Below are positions 17,341 to 27,087 of a stretch of DNA of 64,000 nucleotides, one piece after another. Numbering within the stretch: the stretch's first letter is position 1; the number at the start of each line of letters is the position of its first letter. Below the pieces are notes generated by a model. That model was not told where the DNA came from. It saw only the letters and a program-made list of their open reading frames with translations, and searched no databases. Source of the stretch: Bryobacteraceae bacterium (GTDB lineage: Bacteria; Acidobacteriota; Terriglobia; Bryobacterales; Bryobacteraceae); the NCBI GenBank assembly GCA_041394945.1, contig JAWKHH010000001.1, forward strand, positions 1,860,001 through 1,924,000. Reading direction: 5' to 3'. Position numbers and translations under genes: made by a program.

Positions 17341-17506
17341 CGTTGGAAGCTCCTTGCAGCGAACCACGTCTACCGTGGCCACTTGTGCCATCGTAGGCCC
17401 CACAGATGCCAATTCGGTTGCCGGAATCGGCGAAGGTCTTGCCTGAATCAACGGACTTGTGCCTTTTTCGAATTAGCGGCGGCGGGATCCGTGGGATCGT
17501 AGGTCA

Positions 17507-18418
17507 ATGATCGCCCAAGAAAACCCCGGAAACCGCCCAACCGCGTGGACGGCGCGTCTTGCAAGCGTCGTCGAACGGATCGCCGCCACGCCGGGCGACC
17601 ACCGTACAGCCCTGCCCGCGCTGACACTCCACCGGCGAAACCGCCCGAGCCAGCCCGTGCATTGTATCTACACACTCGGCCTGGCGGTCACCGTGCAAGG
17701 GACCAAACGCGTCCTGCTTGGCGAGAGGCAGCATGTTTACGGGCCCGGGCAATCGCTGCTTACTACCATTGACCTACCCGTTTCCTATCACGTCACTCAC
17801 GCCTCGGCGGCCGAGCCATTCCTGGGAATCATGTTGAAGCTCGAACGAAGTCTGATCATCCAGGCCGCATCCGGCTTTGACGGTGGCCCACCTGCCAAGG
17901 CGCCTGGCTCACCGCTGTCCCTCCAGCGTCTGAACGCGCCTGTGCTGGATGCGCTGCACCGGATGATCAACCTTCTCGACGAGCCTAGCCTGCTCCCCCA
18001 ACTGGCGCCGCTCATCGAACAGGAGATTGTGGTTCGGCTGCTCGCCGGTCCCCACGGCCCGCACTTGCGGAATCTCGCAAACGCCACCAGCCCGGAGCGG
18101 CGGATCGACCAGACAGTGGGATGGTTGAGGGAGCACTTCGCCGAACAGACGCGGGTTGGCGACCTCGCCGAGCGCGCAAACATGAGCGAAACAACGTTCC
18201 GCCATCATTTCCGGACGATCACCGGCATGAGTCCCTTGCAGTTCCAAAAACTGCTGCGTCTTCAGGAAGCACGCCAATTGATGCTCGAACGAAATATGAG
18301 CGCGGGAACCGCCAGCGCGCTCGTCGGCTACGAAAGCGTATCGCAGTTCAGCCGCGAGTACAGGCGGCTGTTCGGGGCGCCGCCGCTCACCGACATCCGG
18401 AAAGCGCTCTCTCATTGA
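17507..18418 (+). CDS. AraC-family transcriptional regulator
   Basis: A 303-residue regulator with an AraC-type cupin sensor domain (about 25-180, 'VQGTKRVLLGERQHVYGPGQ') and two helix-turn-helix motifs at the C-terminus ('VGDLAERANMSETTFRHHFR' and 'TASALVGYESVSQFSREYRR', about 215-290). The N-terminal half resembles the AraC_N group of CmrA/YqhC-like regulators, which respond to aldehydes or other small molecules and control divergent oxidoreductases or hydrolases. The shared upstream gap with the YcjY-like hydrolase suggests that gene as its target. Confidence 0.85.
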   Translation: MIAQENPGNRPTAWTARLASVVERIAATPGDHRTALPALTLHRRNRPSQPVHCIYTLGLAVTVQGTKRVLLGERQHVYGPGQSLLTTIDLPVSYHVTHASAAEPFLGIMLKLERSLIIQAASGFDGGPPAKAPGSPLSLQRLNAPVLDALHRMINLLDEPSLLPQLAPLIEQEIVVRLLAGPHGPHLRNLANATSPERRIDQTVGWLREHFAEQTRVGDLAERANMSETTFRHHFRTITGMSPLQFQKLLRLQEARQLMLERNMSAGTASALVGYESVSQFSREYRRLFGAPPLTDIRKALSH

Positions 18419-18497
18419 TGCCGCATTGCCGGACGAATCGATCACGCTTGGGAGTTGCGGCAGGCATCGAGTTTCCTGTTTGTAACGCAACTGTCAC

Positions 18498-18513
18498 AAT
18501 ATTGTAATATTGA
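18498..18513. promoter_or_regulatory. AT-rich direct repeat just before the RND operon
   Basis: CAATATTG followed one base later by AATATTG, within an AT-rich stretch only a few bases before ATG 18517. CAATATTG is itself palindromic. In this GC-rich window such a site may be a promoter -10 region or a repressor operator for the efflux operon. No TetR-type regulator is adjacent. Confidence 0.35.
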
Positions 18514-18516
18514 TCC

Positions 18517-19734
18517 ATGCGCCTGCCGCGTATGGCCGCCACCGCCACGCTTGCACTGTTTCTGCAAGCCTGCTCCAACTCCTCCGCCACCGTTTCCTCC
18601 ACTCCGCCGCCGGGGAACAACGCCGTGACGCCGCCCGCTGTCGCCGTCGCCTCCGTCGGGCACGAACTCCTCTCGCGCGATGTCGTCCTCCCCGGCGAGT
18701 TCCGCGCCTACCAGGAGGCCGACCTGCACGCGAAAATCGCCGGTTTCCTCAAGGAAATCAACGTCGACGTCGGCTCCCGCGTCCAACCCGGGCAGACCAT
18801 CGCCATCCTCGAGATCCCCGAACTCGAAGCCGAGATCGCTCAATCCGCCGCCGACCGTAATCGCGTGGAGGCCGACCTCCTCCGCGCCAAGGCCCAGCTC
18901 GAACGCGCGGAGTCCCAGCTCGAACTCACCCGCACGGTGACCTCCCGCCTCCAAGGCGTCGAAAAGAACGAGCCAGGTCTCATCGCGCGCCAGGAGATCG
19001 ACGAAGCCGCCGCGAGAGAGAAGAACGCCGCCGCCGACGTCGCCGCCGCACGGGCCGCGATCACCGCCGTCGAGCACCAGATCGAGGCCGCCAAGGCGAG
19101 CGAACGCAAGACGCGCGCCATGGCAGGCTACTCCACCATCACCGCGCCCTTCGCCGGCATCGTCACCAAACGCTACGCGGACCCCGGCGCGCTCATCCAG
19201 GCCGGCACGGCCTCGCACACCCAGACCACGCCCCTCGTCCACCTCGCCGAGCTTTCCCGGCTCCGCTTCGTCGCCATCGTTCCGGAGGCCATCGTCCCCA
19301 TGATTCGCACCGGCATGACGGCCGAGATCCACGCCGACAGTTCCAACCGGACCCTTACCGGGCGCGTCGCCCGCCTCACCGGCAACGTGCAGCTCGAGAC
19401 GCGAACCATGGAAGTGGAAATCGACGTCCCCAACCCAAGGCAGGATCTGCTTCCCGGCATGTTCGCCGAGGCGAAGTTCACGGTTTCGAAGTCCGAGCGC
19501 GTGCCCGTGGTGCCCGTGCAGGCCGTCAGCGTCAGCGGCGGCAACCGCTGGGTGTACGTAGTGAATGGGTCGAACGTGCTCGAACAGCGCGCCATCCGCA
19601 CCGGTATGGAGAGCGCCGCCGCGCTCGAGGTACTCGACGGACTCGCACCCGATGACCGCATCGTCGTCGGCGACCGCGGCCTGCTCAAGGCCGGACTCCG
19701 CGTCGACCCCCGCTCCGCCGGAGCCTCGCACTGA
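18517..19734 (+). CDS. RND efflux periplasmic adaptor (MFP) lipoprotein
   Basis: A 405-residue membrane-fusion protein joining the inner-membrane pump to the outer-membrane channel. The signal ends in a lipobox 'LFLQAC' (Cys22), so it is probably lipid-anchored. The biotinyl-lipoyl-like half-motif 'ADLHAKIAGFLKEINVDVG' is near 68-86, a coiled coil spans about 100-200 ('NRVEADLLRAKAQLERAESQ'), and the second half-motif and beta-barrel follow ('TITAPFAGIVTKRYADPG'). Its TGA overlaps the pump ATG by one base. Confidence 0.88.
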   Translation: MRLPRMAATATLALFLQACSNSSATVSSTPPPGNNAVTPPAVAVASVGHELLSRDVVLPGEFRAYQEADLHAKIAGFLKEINVDVGSRVQPGQTIAILEIPELEAEIAQSAADRNRVEADLLRAKAQLERAESQLELTRTVTSRLQGVEKNEPGLIARQEIDEAAAREKNAAADVAAARAAITAVEHQIEAAKASERKTRAMAGYSTITAPFAGIVTKRYADPGALIQAGTASHTQTTPLVHLAELSRLRFVAIVPEAIVPMIRTGMTAEIHADSSNRTLTGRVARLTGNVQLETRTMEVEIDVPNPRQDLLPGMFAEAKFTVSKSERVPVVPVQAVSVSGGNRWVYVVNGSNVLEQRAIRTGMESAAALEVLDGLAPDDRIVVGDRGLLKAGLRVDPRSAGASH

Positions 19735-22700
19735 TGCCGTCGTTCTCCCTGCGCCATCCCTACTTCGTCATCGTCTGCGCGCTGATGCTGTGCGTAATCG
19801 GCGGCATGGTCGTCTCGCGCATGCCGGTCGACATGTTCCCCAAACTCGATCTCACGGCCGTCGTTGTCGGCACCTTCTACGCCGGCATGCCGCCCGTGCA
19901 GGTCGAGAAGAACATCACGGAGCGCCAGGAGCGTTTTTTCACGCTCGCGCCAGGCATCGAGCACATCGAGTCCCGGTCGCTCACCGGCGCGGCCATCATC
20001 AAGATCTTCTTCCAGCCCGGCACGAATCCGGACGCCGCCACGTCCACGATGACCAACCTCGCCGCCGCGGAAATGCGGCGCATGCCGCCGGGCACGCTGC
20101 CGCCATACGTGCTGCGCTTCGATGCCTCGAGCCTCCCCGTCTGCCTCGTGGCTCTAAAGGCCGACACGCTGACCGAAGCCGCCCTCCGCGACATCGGCCA
20201 CTACCGCGTTCGCACGCAGCTCGCCAAGCTTCCCGGCGCCGCCGTCCCGCCGCCCTTCGGCGGACGCTACCGGCAGATCATGATCTACGTCGATCCGGCA
20301 AAGCTCGACGCCTATCATCTCAGCGCGATGGACCTGGTCCGCGCCGTGAACGACGCCAATGTCGTTATGCCCTCCGGCAACATTCGCATCGGCCCGCTCG
20401 ATTACCCCATCTATTCGAACGCCCAATTCACCGATCTGCAGGGCGTTGCGGACCTACCCGTGAAACGGAACGGCTCGGCCATCGTCCGCATCGGCGACGT
20501 GGCCGACGTGCGCGATTCGGCGCAGATTCAATACAACATCGTTCGCGTCGACGGCCAGCCGTCGGTCTACCAACCCGTACTGCGGCAGGGCGGCGATTCG
20601 AATACCATCCAGATCGTCGACTCGGTCCGCCGCGAAATCGGCAACCTTCTCGATGTCCCCAAGGATCTCACCGCGGCCGTCGTCTTCGACCAATCGCGCT
20701 TCATCCGCAACGCCATCACGACGCTCGCCGAAGAAGGCTCGATCGGGCTCGTCCTCACCTCCGTGATGATCCTTGTTTTCCTCGGCAGCCTCCAGGCCAC
20801 CACCGCCGTCTTTTTCTCGATCCCGCTCTCCGCGCTCGCCGCCATCATCGCCATTCAGTTCACCGGCGGATCCATCAACTCGATGACCCTCGGCGGACTC
20901 GCGCTTGCCTTCTCCCGCCTCATCGACGACTCGGTCGTCGTGCTCGAAAACATCTTCCGGCGTATGGATCTCGGCGACTCGCCCACCGACGCCGCGCTCA
21001 ACGGCGCCAACGAAGTCGCGCTGCCCGTTCTCGCTTCCACGCTCACCACGGCCATCGTGTTCTTCCCGGTCGTTTTCCTCTACGGCGTCAGCAAGGACCT
21101 TTTCACCGCCCTCGGCCTCACCGTCGTGCTCGCGCTGATCGCCAGCTACTTCGTCGCCATGACGATCGTGCCGCTGTTTTGCGCGCGCTTCATCGCCGCG
21201 CCCGTTCACACGGACCATTCCGCGAAAGGCTGGTTCTTCCACTTCAACCGCGCCTTCATCGCGTTCATGACCGTGTATGACCGCACGCTCCGCGTCATCC
21301 TCCGCCAGCCGATTTTCACCGTCGCCGCGCTGCTGCTGCTGTTCGGCTCGAGTCTCGCCATTCTTCCGCTGCTCGGCACGACGTTCTTCCCCCGCACCGA
21401 TCCCGGCCAGTTCGTCATCAACATGAAGACTCCGCTCGGCAGCAACCTCGAACTCACCGAGGCCCGCGTCGCCCGCGCCGAGCAAATCGTCGCCGAGGTG
21501 GTGCCCGGCGAAGACCGCGAGCTGATGGTATCCAACATCGGCGTCGTTCCCGATTTCTCGGCCATCTACACGAGCAATTCCGGCCCGCACATGGGCTTCC
21601 TGCAGGTGAGCCTCAAGCCGCACCACAAGACCGGCAGCTACGAGTACATGGCCCGCGTCCGCCAGCGCCTCCGCGAGGAAATGCCCGAGGTGACGACGTT
21701 CTTTCAATCCGGCGGCATCGTCGACTCCGTGCTCAACTTCGGAATGCCCGCTCCGATCAACGTCCAGGTAAGCGGTCCCGATCTCACATCCATCTTCGAC
21801 ACCGCCGCCGATCTTGCCCGCCGCATCCGCGACCTTCCCGGCGTCACCGAAGTCTACGTGCCGCAGGACGTCGCCGCACCCGCGCTCCAAATCTCCGTCG
21901 ACCGCCACCGCGCCAATCTCCTCGGACTCACGCAGCGCGAAGTCGTCAGCAACCTCATCACCTCGGTGGCCTCGAACCAGATGATCGCGCCAACCTTCTG
22001 GACCGATCCCCACAGCGGCAACGATTACTACCTCACGGTCCAATACCCGGAACGCCGCATCGGCGTCGTCGGCGACCTTGGCCAGATCCCGCTACGCGCC
22101 AACGGGCACGGCATCACCACGCTCAACACGGTCGCCGAAATCGACCGCGCGCAATCGGCCACCGAAGTCGCGCACTACGGACTCCGCAAGGTCGCCGACA
22201 TCTACGTCAACTTCGATAGCGAAGACCTCGGCGCGCACGGCCGCCGCATCGAACGCGCCGTCGCGGAAACGAAGCTCCCCACCGGCGTCCGCGTCGATCT
22301 GCGCGGATCGCTCGAAGGCATGCGTTCCTCCTTTCGCAGTTTCGGTACCGGACTCGTGCTCGCACTCGTGCTGCTCTACCTGATCCTCGTGGCGCAGTTC
22401 CGGTCGTTCCTCGATCCGCTGCTGATCCTGCTTGCCGTCCCCATGGGGTTGATCGGCGTTCTGCTGATGCTCTGGCTCACCGGCACCACGCTCAACGTCC
22501 TCACGTTGATGGGAGTCGTGATGATGATGGGCATCGTCGTTTCCAATAGCATTCTCCTCGTCGAGTTCACGCACCGCCTCCGCGGCGAAGGGCTCCCGCT
22601 CCTCGACGCCGTCGCCATGGCCGCCCGAGTCCGGCTCCGCCCGATCCTCATGACCTCGCTGGCGACGATCATCGGACTCATCCCCATGGCCCTCGAACTC

Positions 22701-22844
22701 GGCGCCGGCAGCGAAGCGTACGCGCCGCTCGCCCGAACCGTCATCGGCGGCATGACGATGTCTCTGCTGTTGACAGTGATCATCGTCCCAGCCGCCTATC
22801 TGGCCGTCTACTCGCGCCTCCGTCCGGACCCCATCCCCGCATGA
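19734..22844 (+). CDS. RND efflux pump permease (AcrB/HAE1 type)
   Basis: A 1036-residue, 12-TM proton-driven exporter with two large periplasmic loops; the length is normal. The proton-relay aspartates are D398-D399 in 'FSRLIDDSVVVLENI' on TM4. 'MGVVMMMGIVVSNSILLVEF' is the matching TM10 region. 'SFSLRHPYFVIVCALML' is TM1. The sequence resembles drug/solvent exporters more than heavy-metal (CusA) pumps, since the periplasmic Met triad cannot be recognised. It is the middle gene of a complete adaptor-pump-channel operon with one- and four-base overlaps. Confidence 0.9.
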   Translation: MPSFSLRHPYFVIVCALMLCVIGGMVVSRMPVDMFPKLDLTAVVVGTFYAGMPPVQVEKNITERQERFFTLAPGIEHIESRSLTGAAIIKIFFQPGTNPDAATSTMTNLAAAEMRRMPPGTLPPYVLRFDASSLPVCLVALKADTLTEAALRDIGHYRVRTQLAKLPGAAVPPPFGGRYRQIMIYVDPAKLDAYHLSAMDLVRAVNDANVVMPSGNIRIGPLDYPIYSNAQFTDLQGVADLPVKRNGSAIVRIGDVADVRDSAQIQYNIVRVDGQPSVYQPVLRQGGDSNTIQIVDSVRREIGNLLDVPKDLTAAVVFDQSRFIRNAITTLAEEGSIGLVLTSVMILVFLGSLQATTAVFFSIPLSALAAIIAIQFTGGSINSMTLGGLALAFSRLIDDSVVVLENIFRRMDLGDSPTDAALNGANEVALPVLASTLTTAIVFFPVVFLYGVSKDLFTALGLTVVLALIASYFVAMTIVPLFCARFIAAPVHTDHSAKGWFFHFNRAFIAFMTVYDRTLRVILRQPIFTVAALLLLFGSSLAILPLLGTTFFPRTDPGQFVINMKTPLGSNLELTEARVARAEQIVAEVVPGEDRELMVSNIGVVPDFSAIYTSNSGPHMGFLQVSLKPHHKTGSYEYMARVRQRLREEMPEVTTFFQSGGIVDSVLNFGMPAPINVQVSGPDLTSIFDTAADLARRIRDLPGVTEVYVPQDVAAPALQISVDRHRANLLGLTQREVVSNLITSVASNQMIAPTFWTDPHSGNDYYLTVQYPERRIGVVGDLGQIPLRANGHGITTLNTVAEIDRAQSATEVAHYGLRKVADIYVNFDSEDLGAHGRRIERAVAETKLPTGVRVDLRGSLEGMRSSFRSFGTGLVLALVLLYLILVAQFRSFLDPLLILLAVPMGLIGVLLMLWLTGTTLNVLTLMGVVMMMGIVVSNSILLVEFTHRLRGEGLPLLDAVAMAARVRLRPILMTSLATIIGLIPMALELGAGSEAYAPLARTVIGGMTMSLLLTVIIVPAAYLAVYSRLRPDPIPA

Positions 22845-24106
22845 GAATCCTCGTCCTCCTGCTCCCCGCCGCCCTCGCCGCCCAGGGCCAGCCGGAAACG
22901 CTCACCCTCGAACAGGCCGAGCAACTTGCCCTCCGCAATCACCCCGCGCTCGCCATGGCCCGCCTCGCCGCCGCTGCCTCAGAGACCGTCCCAACGCAGC
23001 TTCGCGCCGCGCAGCTCCCGGTGTTCAACGCCGCCATGTCCAGTTCGGTGGCCGACCACGGCTCCCGCATCGGGGCCGGCGCCCTCAATGCATCGTCACT
23101 GTTCAGCCGGCTTGGCGCGGGCTTCAACGTCACACAGCTTCTCTACGACTTCGGCCGAAGCCGAAACCTCGTCGAATCCGCCCGCGGCCGCGCCTCCGCG
23201 GAAAGCGAGAACATCCGTACGCGTCGCGCCGAGATCATTCTCTCCGTCCGCGACGCCTACTACTCAGCCCTCCTCGCCAACAAGACGATCGAGGCCACGC
23301 GCCAGGTTCTGGAAAGCCGGCGAGTCCTCTTGCGCCAGGTTTCCGCCCTCGCCAGCAACAATCTGAAGTCGACCCTCGACGTCAGTTTCGCCGAGGTGGG
23401 TGTCACCGAGGCCGAGCTGGAACTGGATCGCGCCTTCAATTCGGCCCGCACCGCGCAAACCGAACTCGCCGCCGCCATGGGTGTCGACCCCGATCGCGAA
23501 TGGACGCTCTCCGAATCCTCTGGCCGCGCGCCGGAATCCACTTCGGTGGAGCAGCTCATCGCCGAGGCCCGCGGCGCGCGCCCGGAACTCGCCGCGTTAC
23601 GCAAGCAGATTGACGCCGCGCGCCACTTCGCCGAAGCGGAAAAGCGTCTCGCGATGCCGGCGCTTTCGCTCGCCGGCGCCGGGGGATTCGTTCCCGCCGG
23701 CGACCCTCGTCTCAACACGCGCTATGGCGGAGTCGGCCTCACCGTCTCGCTCCCGCTGTTCAACGGCGGCCTCAACGCCGCCCGCCGCGACGAAGCCGGG
23801 CTCCGCGCCCAACTCGCCGAACAGACCCTGCGCGAACGCGAACTCCTCATCGCGCGCGGAGTCAAGCTCGCCTGGATCGAATCGGAAAACGCGCAACGCC
23901 GCGTCGATGCCACGGCCCGCTATCGCGAGCAGACCGCCAAGGCCCTTCGCCTGGCTCAGTCACGCTACGATCTCGGCCTCAGCTCGATCGTGGAACTTAC
24001 GCAGGCACAGACCGCACGGCTCAGCGCCGACGTTCAGAACGCCGCCGCACGCTACGAACTGCAGCTCCGTCTCGCGCGGCTCGACTTCGAACTCGGCAGG
24101 CTCTAG
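22841..24106 (+). CDS. TolC-family outer-membrane channel
   Basis: A 421-residue outer-membrane factor with a short signal peptide ('LLLPAALAAQG') and two homologous helical halves. 'TLEQAEQLALRNHPALAMARLA' opens the first repeat; 'VTEAELELDRAFNSARTAQTELAAAMG' and 'QTAKALRLAQSRYDLGLSSIVELTQAQ' are the long coiled-coil helices. It overlaps the pump gene by 4 bases and completes the tripartite exporter. The substrate of the system is not visible from sequence. Confidence 0.88.
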   Translation: MRILVLLLPAALAAQGQPETLTLEQAEQLALRNHPALAMARLAAAASETVPTQLRAAQLPVFNAAMSSSVADHGSRIGAGALNASSLFSRLGAGFNVTQLLYDFGRSRNLVESARGRASAESENIRTRRAEIILSVRDAYYSALLANKTIEATRQVLESRRVLLRQVSALASNNLKSTLDVSFAEVGVTEAELELDRAFNSARTAQTELAAAMGVDPDREWTLSESSGRAPESTSVEQLIAEARGARPELAALRKQIDAARHFAEAEKRLAMPALSLAGAGGFVPAGDPRLNTRYGGVGLTVSLPLFNGGLNAARRDEAGLRAQLAEQTLRERELLIARGVKLAWIESENAQRRVDATARYREQTAKALRLAQSRYDLGLSSIVELTQAQTARLSADVQNAAARYELQLRLARLDFELGRL

Positions 24107-24139
24107 CCGGCCACCGCTGCCTGCGCGAAACTGTATCCG

Positions 24140-25978
24140 ATGGCCCTCCGCCTTCTGCTCGCCCTCTTCGCGCTCCACACCGCCGCCGCCGACTTCACCC
24201 GCCGCCAGATCCCCACCGACGAAGGCCACATCTCCTACCAGATCCGCCGCGCCTCCGGCCCGCCGCTCATCCTCATCCACGGCAGCTTCAACGACAACCG
24301 CCAGTGGAACGACGTCGTCGCCCGGCTCAACCCCAGCCTCACGCTCGTCCTCATCGAACTCCGCGGCCACGGGCAAAGCGCTCCTCCCCCCGCCAACGGC
24401 TCCATCGAACAATTCGGGCAGGACGTCCTCCGCGTCGCCGAAGCCGAACACCTCGGCGCCTTCTACGTCGGGGGCCATAGCATCGGCGGCATGGTTGCCA
24501 TCGAAGTGGGCCGGGCCCGGCCTCAATCCGTCCTCGGGATCGTCTCCTGCGAAGGCTGGACCAACCACCGCGCGCAAGCTGACGCATTCGGCCCGCGCGA
24601 CACGAGCACGCTCACCCCGGAACAGGACGCCCGCCGCCTCGCCCTTCGCGCCGAGGCCACCGGCCACTGGACCGAACCCCAGCGTCTCGCCTTCGCCCGC
24701 ATCTGGCGCCAATGGGACGGCTCCGCGTTCCTCGGCGAAACCGCCATCCCCATCCTCGAACTATACGGCGATCGCGGCCGTACTCCGCCCACGCGCGCGC
24801 AACTCAAGATTCCGGACCGCCCCAACATCGAACTGCGCGTCGTCCCCGGCGCCTGTCACTCGCTACCGCTCCAGGAACCGGCCACCGTCGCCGAAGCGAC
24901 AAACGCCTTCATCGCGCGAAACGAAGAGCGCCGCGCCCGCCACATGCTCGACGTCCCTATCACCGATCTCGCCCGCCTCCCGCGCGTCGAAAGCTCGCTC
25001 GTCACGGTCTTCCGCGCCATCGCGCCCGAAGCCGGCTTCAACATGCATCCTTACCTCGCCCACCACAACAGCCGCTTCTGGGCGATGTGGAGCACGAATC
25101 GCGTTCGCGACCTGCAAGCCGGCCAGCAGGTCCGCTACGCCACCAGCGCCGACGGCTTCCACTGGTCCGAGCCCGGCGACATCACCCCGCGCGAGGAGCG
25201 CGAGAACATGCGGTATTTCGCCCGCGGCTTCTGGATTCGCGACGGCGAACTCTACGCCCTCGCGGCCCGCGATGAAGCCGTCCGTCCACTGTTCGGCCCC
25301 GGCCTTGAACTCCGCGCGTTCCATTGGAACGGCGCTCACTGGGATCCGCCCATCGTCATCGCGAAGGACACCATCAACAACTTCCCGCCCCGCCAACTCC
25401 CCTCCGGCGAGTGGATGATGTCCCGCCGCGATCACACCATGCGCACCTCGTTGCTCATCGGCGGCGTGAAGTCCCCCGCGGACTGGCGCGCCGTGGCGAT
25501 CCCCACCCCGGAAGACGACGCGCACCTCGACGAGCCGCACTGGTGGACCAACGCCGACGGAACGCTCACCGCCGCATACCGCGATGGCAGCAACTCCCGC
25601 CGCCTCTTCCGTTCACTCAGCTACGACCACGGCGTCACCTGGACCCGCCCCCTCCGCACGGACTTCCCCGACGCCACCGCCAAGTTCAACGTGCTTCGGC
25701 TTTCCAACGGCGCCTACGCAATGGCCTCGAATCCCAATCCCGCCGGCACGCGCGACGTGCTCGCGCTCTCCACCTCTCCGGACGGCCTCGTCTTCCGCTC
25801 CATGGCCATCCTCCGTGACGAGCCCACCATGTACCGCTACGACGGCAAATCGCCCGGTTACGCCGGCTATCACTATCCGCAGCTACTCGAACACGACGGC
25901 AGTCTATACATCATTCACGCGGAGAACATGGAAGACATCCGCCTGCTCCGCGTCACACCGATTCCAGGAACGAAGTAA
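24140..25978 (+). CDS. alpha/beta hydrolase fused to a sialidase-like beta-propeller, exported
   Basis: A 612-residue two-domain protein with an N-terminal signal ('LLALFALHTAAA'). Residues about 20-265 are an alpha/beta hydrolase: Ser114 in 'GGHSIGGMVA', Asp in 'ILELYGDRG' and His in 'PGACHSLPLQ'. Residues about 285-610 look like a sialidase/BNR-type beta-propeller: 'GFHWSEPGDI' and 'YDHGVTWTRP' resemble Asp-box turns (S-x-D-x-G-x-T-W), and 'GYHYPQLLEHDGSLYIIHA' resembles propellers of planctomycetal and acidobacterial exo-sialidase-like proteins. The stop overlaps the convergent next gene by 26 bases. The combination may deacylate and then bind or cleave a glycan, which is inference. Confidence 0.7.
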   Translation: MALRLLLALFALHTAAADFTRRQIPTDEGHISYQIRRASGPPLILIHGSFNDNRQWNDVVARLNPSLTLVLIELRGHGQSAPPPANGSIEQFGQDVLRVAEAEHLGAFYVGGHSIGGMVAIEVGRARPQSVLGIVSCEGWTNHRAQADAFGPRDTSTLTPEQDARRLALRAEATGHWTEPQRLAFARIWRQWDGSAFLGETAIPILELYGDRGRTPPTRAQLKIPDRPNIELRVVPGACHSLPLQEPATVAEATNAFIARNEERRARHMLDVPITDLARLPRVESSLVTVFRAIAPEAGFNMHPYLAHHNSRFWAMWSTNRVRDLQAGQQVRYATSADGFHWSEPGDITPREERENMRYFARGFWIRDGELYALAARDEAVRPLFGPGLELRAFHWNGAHWDPPIVIAKDTINNFPPRQLPSGEWMMSRRDHTMRTSLLIGGVKSPADWRAVAIPTPEDDAHLDEPHWWTNADGTLTAAYRDGSNSRRLFRSLSYDHGVTWTRPLRTDFPDATAKFNVLRLSNGAYAMASNPNPAGTRDVLALSTSPDGLVFRSMAILRDEPTMYRYDGKSPGYAGYHYPQLLEHDGSLYIIHAENMEDIRLLRVTPIPGTK

Positions 25979-26708
25979 CCAGCCGAACCACCGCCTCTTC
26001 GCGCTCCCGATGCGGCACGTGCGCCGTCTCCGTCATCACTTCCACCCGGGACGGCCCGCCGGCCAGCGCCGCGATTCGCGCCGGCTGCTCGAGGGACCCG
26101 TATTCGTCGCGGTCCCCATGGATCGCCAACAGCGGGCGCCCCACCGCCGGCAGCACCGCGTCGAGAGACCACGAAGCAAATGCCGCATCGAGCCACGTGC
26201 CCGTCCAGGCATCCAGCACCCACGCCGCCTTCCCGCCGTGATACTTCTCGAGCCGCGCCATCTGCCCCGGCTGCAGGAACTGGTCCCGCACCGCGGCGAT
26301 GCCTTCCACCGTCCGCGGCTCCACAAACGCCTGCGCGGACTCCGTGATCACCGCATCGCACTCACTGGCGAACCGGGCCGCGCAATGCACCGCCATCCCG
26401 CCGCCCACGCTATGCCCGAAGGCAACGAAACGCCCGATGCCCAGTTGCTCCCGCAACGCCGGAAAGTAGACGGCAGCCTCCTCGCCCACGAAATCGAGCC
26501 CCGGCCGCCCGCGCCGCGCATCGGACTTCCCGAAACCCAGGCGATCGTAAGCAACCACGCAACGCCCCGTCCGCGCCGCCAACGCCTCGGGGAAGTCGCG
26601 CCACAACTCCACGCACCCAAGCGAGTCATGGAAGAGAACGATCGGGCTGCTGCATTCAGCCGCCGGACGCCACGTCCGCGTGAAGATGCGGCCGGCCGGG
26701 TGGGCCAC
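25953..26708 (-). CDS. alpha/beta hydrolase
   Basis: A 251-residue alpha/beta hydrolase without a signal peptide. The triad is clear: Ser in 'VAFGHSVGGGMAV' (about 98), Asp in 'LAIHGDRDEYGS' and His in 'MTETAHVPHRE'. 'VAYDRLGFGKSDAR' is a typical pre-nucleophile phrase of haloperoxidase or esterase-like members. The start is GTG 26708 with no closer ATG. It is first in neither a clear operon nor alone: the small secreted gene ends 24 bases upstream. Substrate unknown. Confidence 0.8.
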   Translation of the reverse strand: MAHPAGRIFTRTWRPAAECSSPIVLFHDSLGCVELWRDFPEALAARTGRCVVAYDRLGFGKSDARRGRPGLDFVGEEAAVYFPALREQLGIGRFVAFGHSVGGGMAVHCAARFASECDAVITESAQAFVEPRTVEGIAAVRDQFLQPGQMARLEKYHGGKAAWVLDAWTGTWLDAAFASWSLDAVLPAVGRPLLAIHGDRDEYGSLEQPARIAALAGGPSRVEVMTETAHVPHREREEAVVRLVTSFLESV

Positions 26709-26732
26709 CCAGGCGTCGTGAGAAATGGCGCG

Positions 26733-27071
26733 CTACTCCGGCCGCACGGCCCGGAAAGTTCCGCTGTGCTCGGCCCAGGTCCAGGTCCCCTTGATCTCCG
26801 CCCCCTCCACTTTGCCTTCCACCCGGAGTTCCGCGGTCGCCCCCGCCTCATCCGACGTCACCGTCGAACGAAACTCGAGCTTCCCTTCGCGAATCGTGCC
26901 CTTCACCGGACCACGGCCCCACGTCCCGCCCACGGTCTCGCCCTCCACGGTCAGCACCACCGGCGCCACACGCGGACCGCCCTCGGTCTCCATATGAAAG
27001 GTCCACTTTCCGGCCACGTCCGCCGCCCAGGCAAACGCCGCCAGCACCACCGTCAGGATCGCTACGCGCAT
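26733..27071 (-). CDS. small secreted protein, unknown function
   Basis: A 112-residue protein from ATG 27071 with a clear signal peptide ('RVAILTVVLAAFAWA', cut before ADVAGKW). The mature part is an all-beta type: 'AGKWTFHMETEGGPRVAPVVL', 'VGGTWGRGPVKGTIREGKL' and 'GTWTWAEHSGTFRAVR', resembling small lipocalin-like 'weight-keeping' domains often found in acidobacterial secreted proteins. The frame stays open upstream, but those residues are arginine-rich and lack a signal. It is 16 bases downstream of the aldo/keto reductase gene. Confidence 0.65.
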   Translation of the reverse strand: MRVAILTVVLAAFAWAADVAGKWTFHMETEGGPRVAPVVLTVEGETVGGTWGRGPVKGTIREGKLEFRSTVTSDEAGATAELRVEGKVEGAEIKGTWTWAEHSGTFRAVRPE

Positions 27072-27087
27072 CGGGCCTCTCCCTTCG

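Noticed and set aside
20454..22043. 529-codon open frame on the minus strand
   Set aside because: Shadow of the RND pump gene; composition is D/E/R/H-rich with no family likeness.
23400..25418. 672-codon open frame on the plus strand
   Set aside because: Runs across the end of the TolC gene and into the hydrolase-sialidase gene in another frame; S/P/A/R-rich, no motif.
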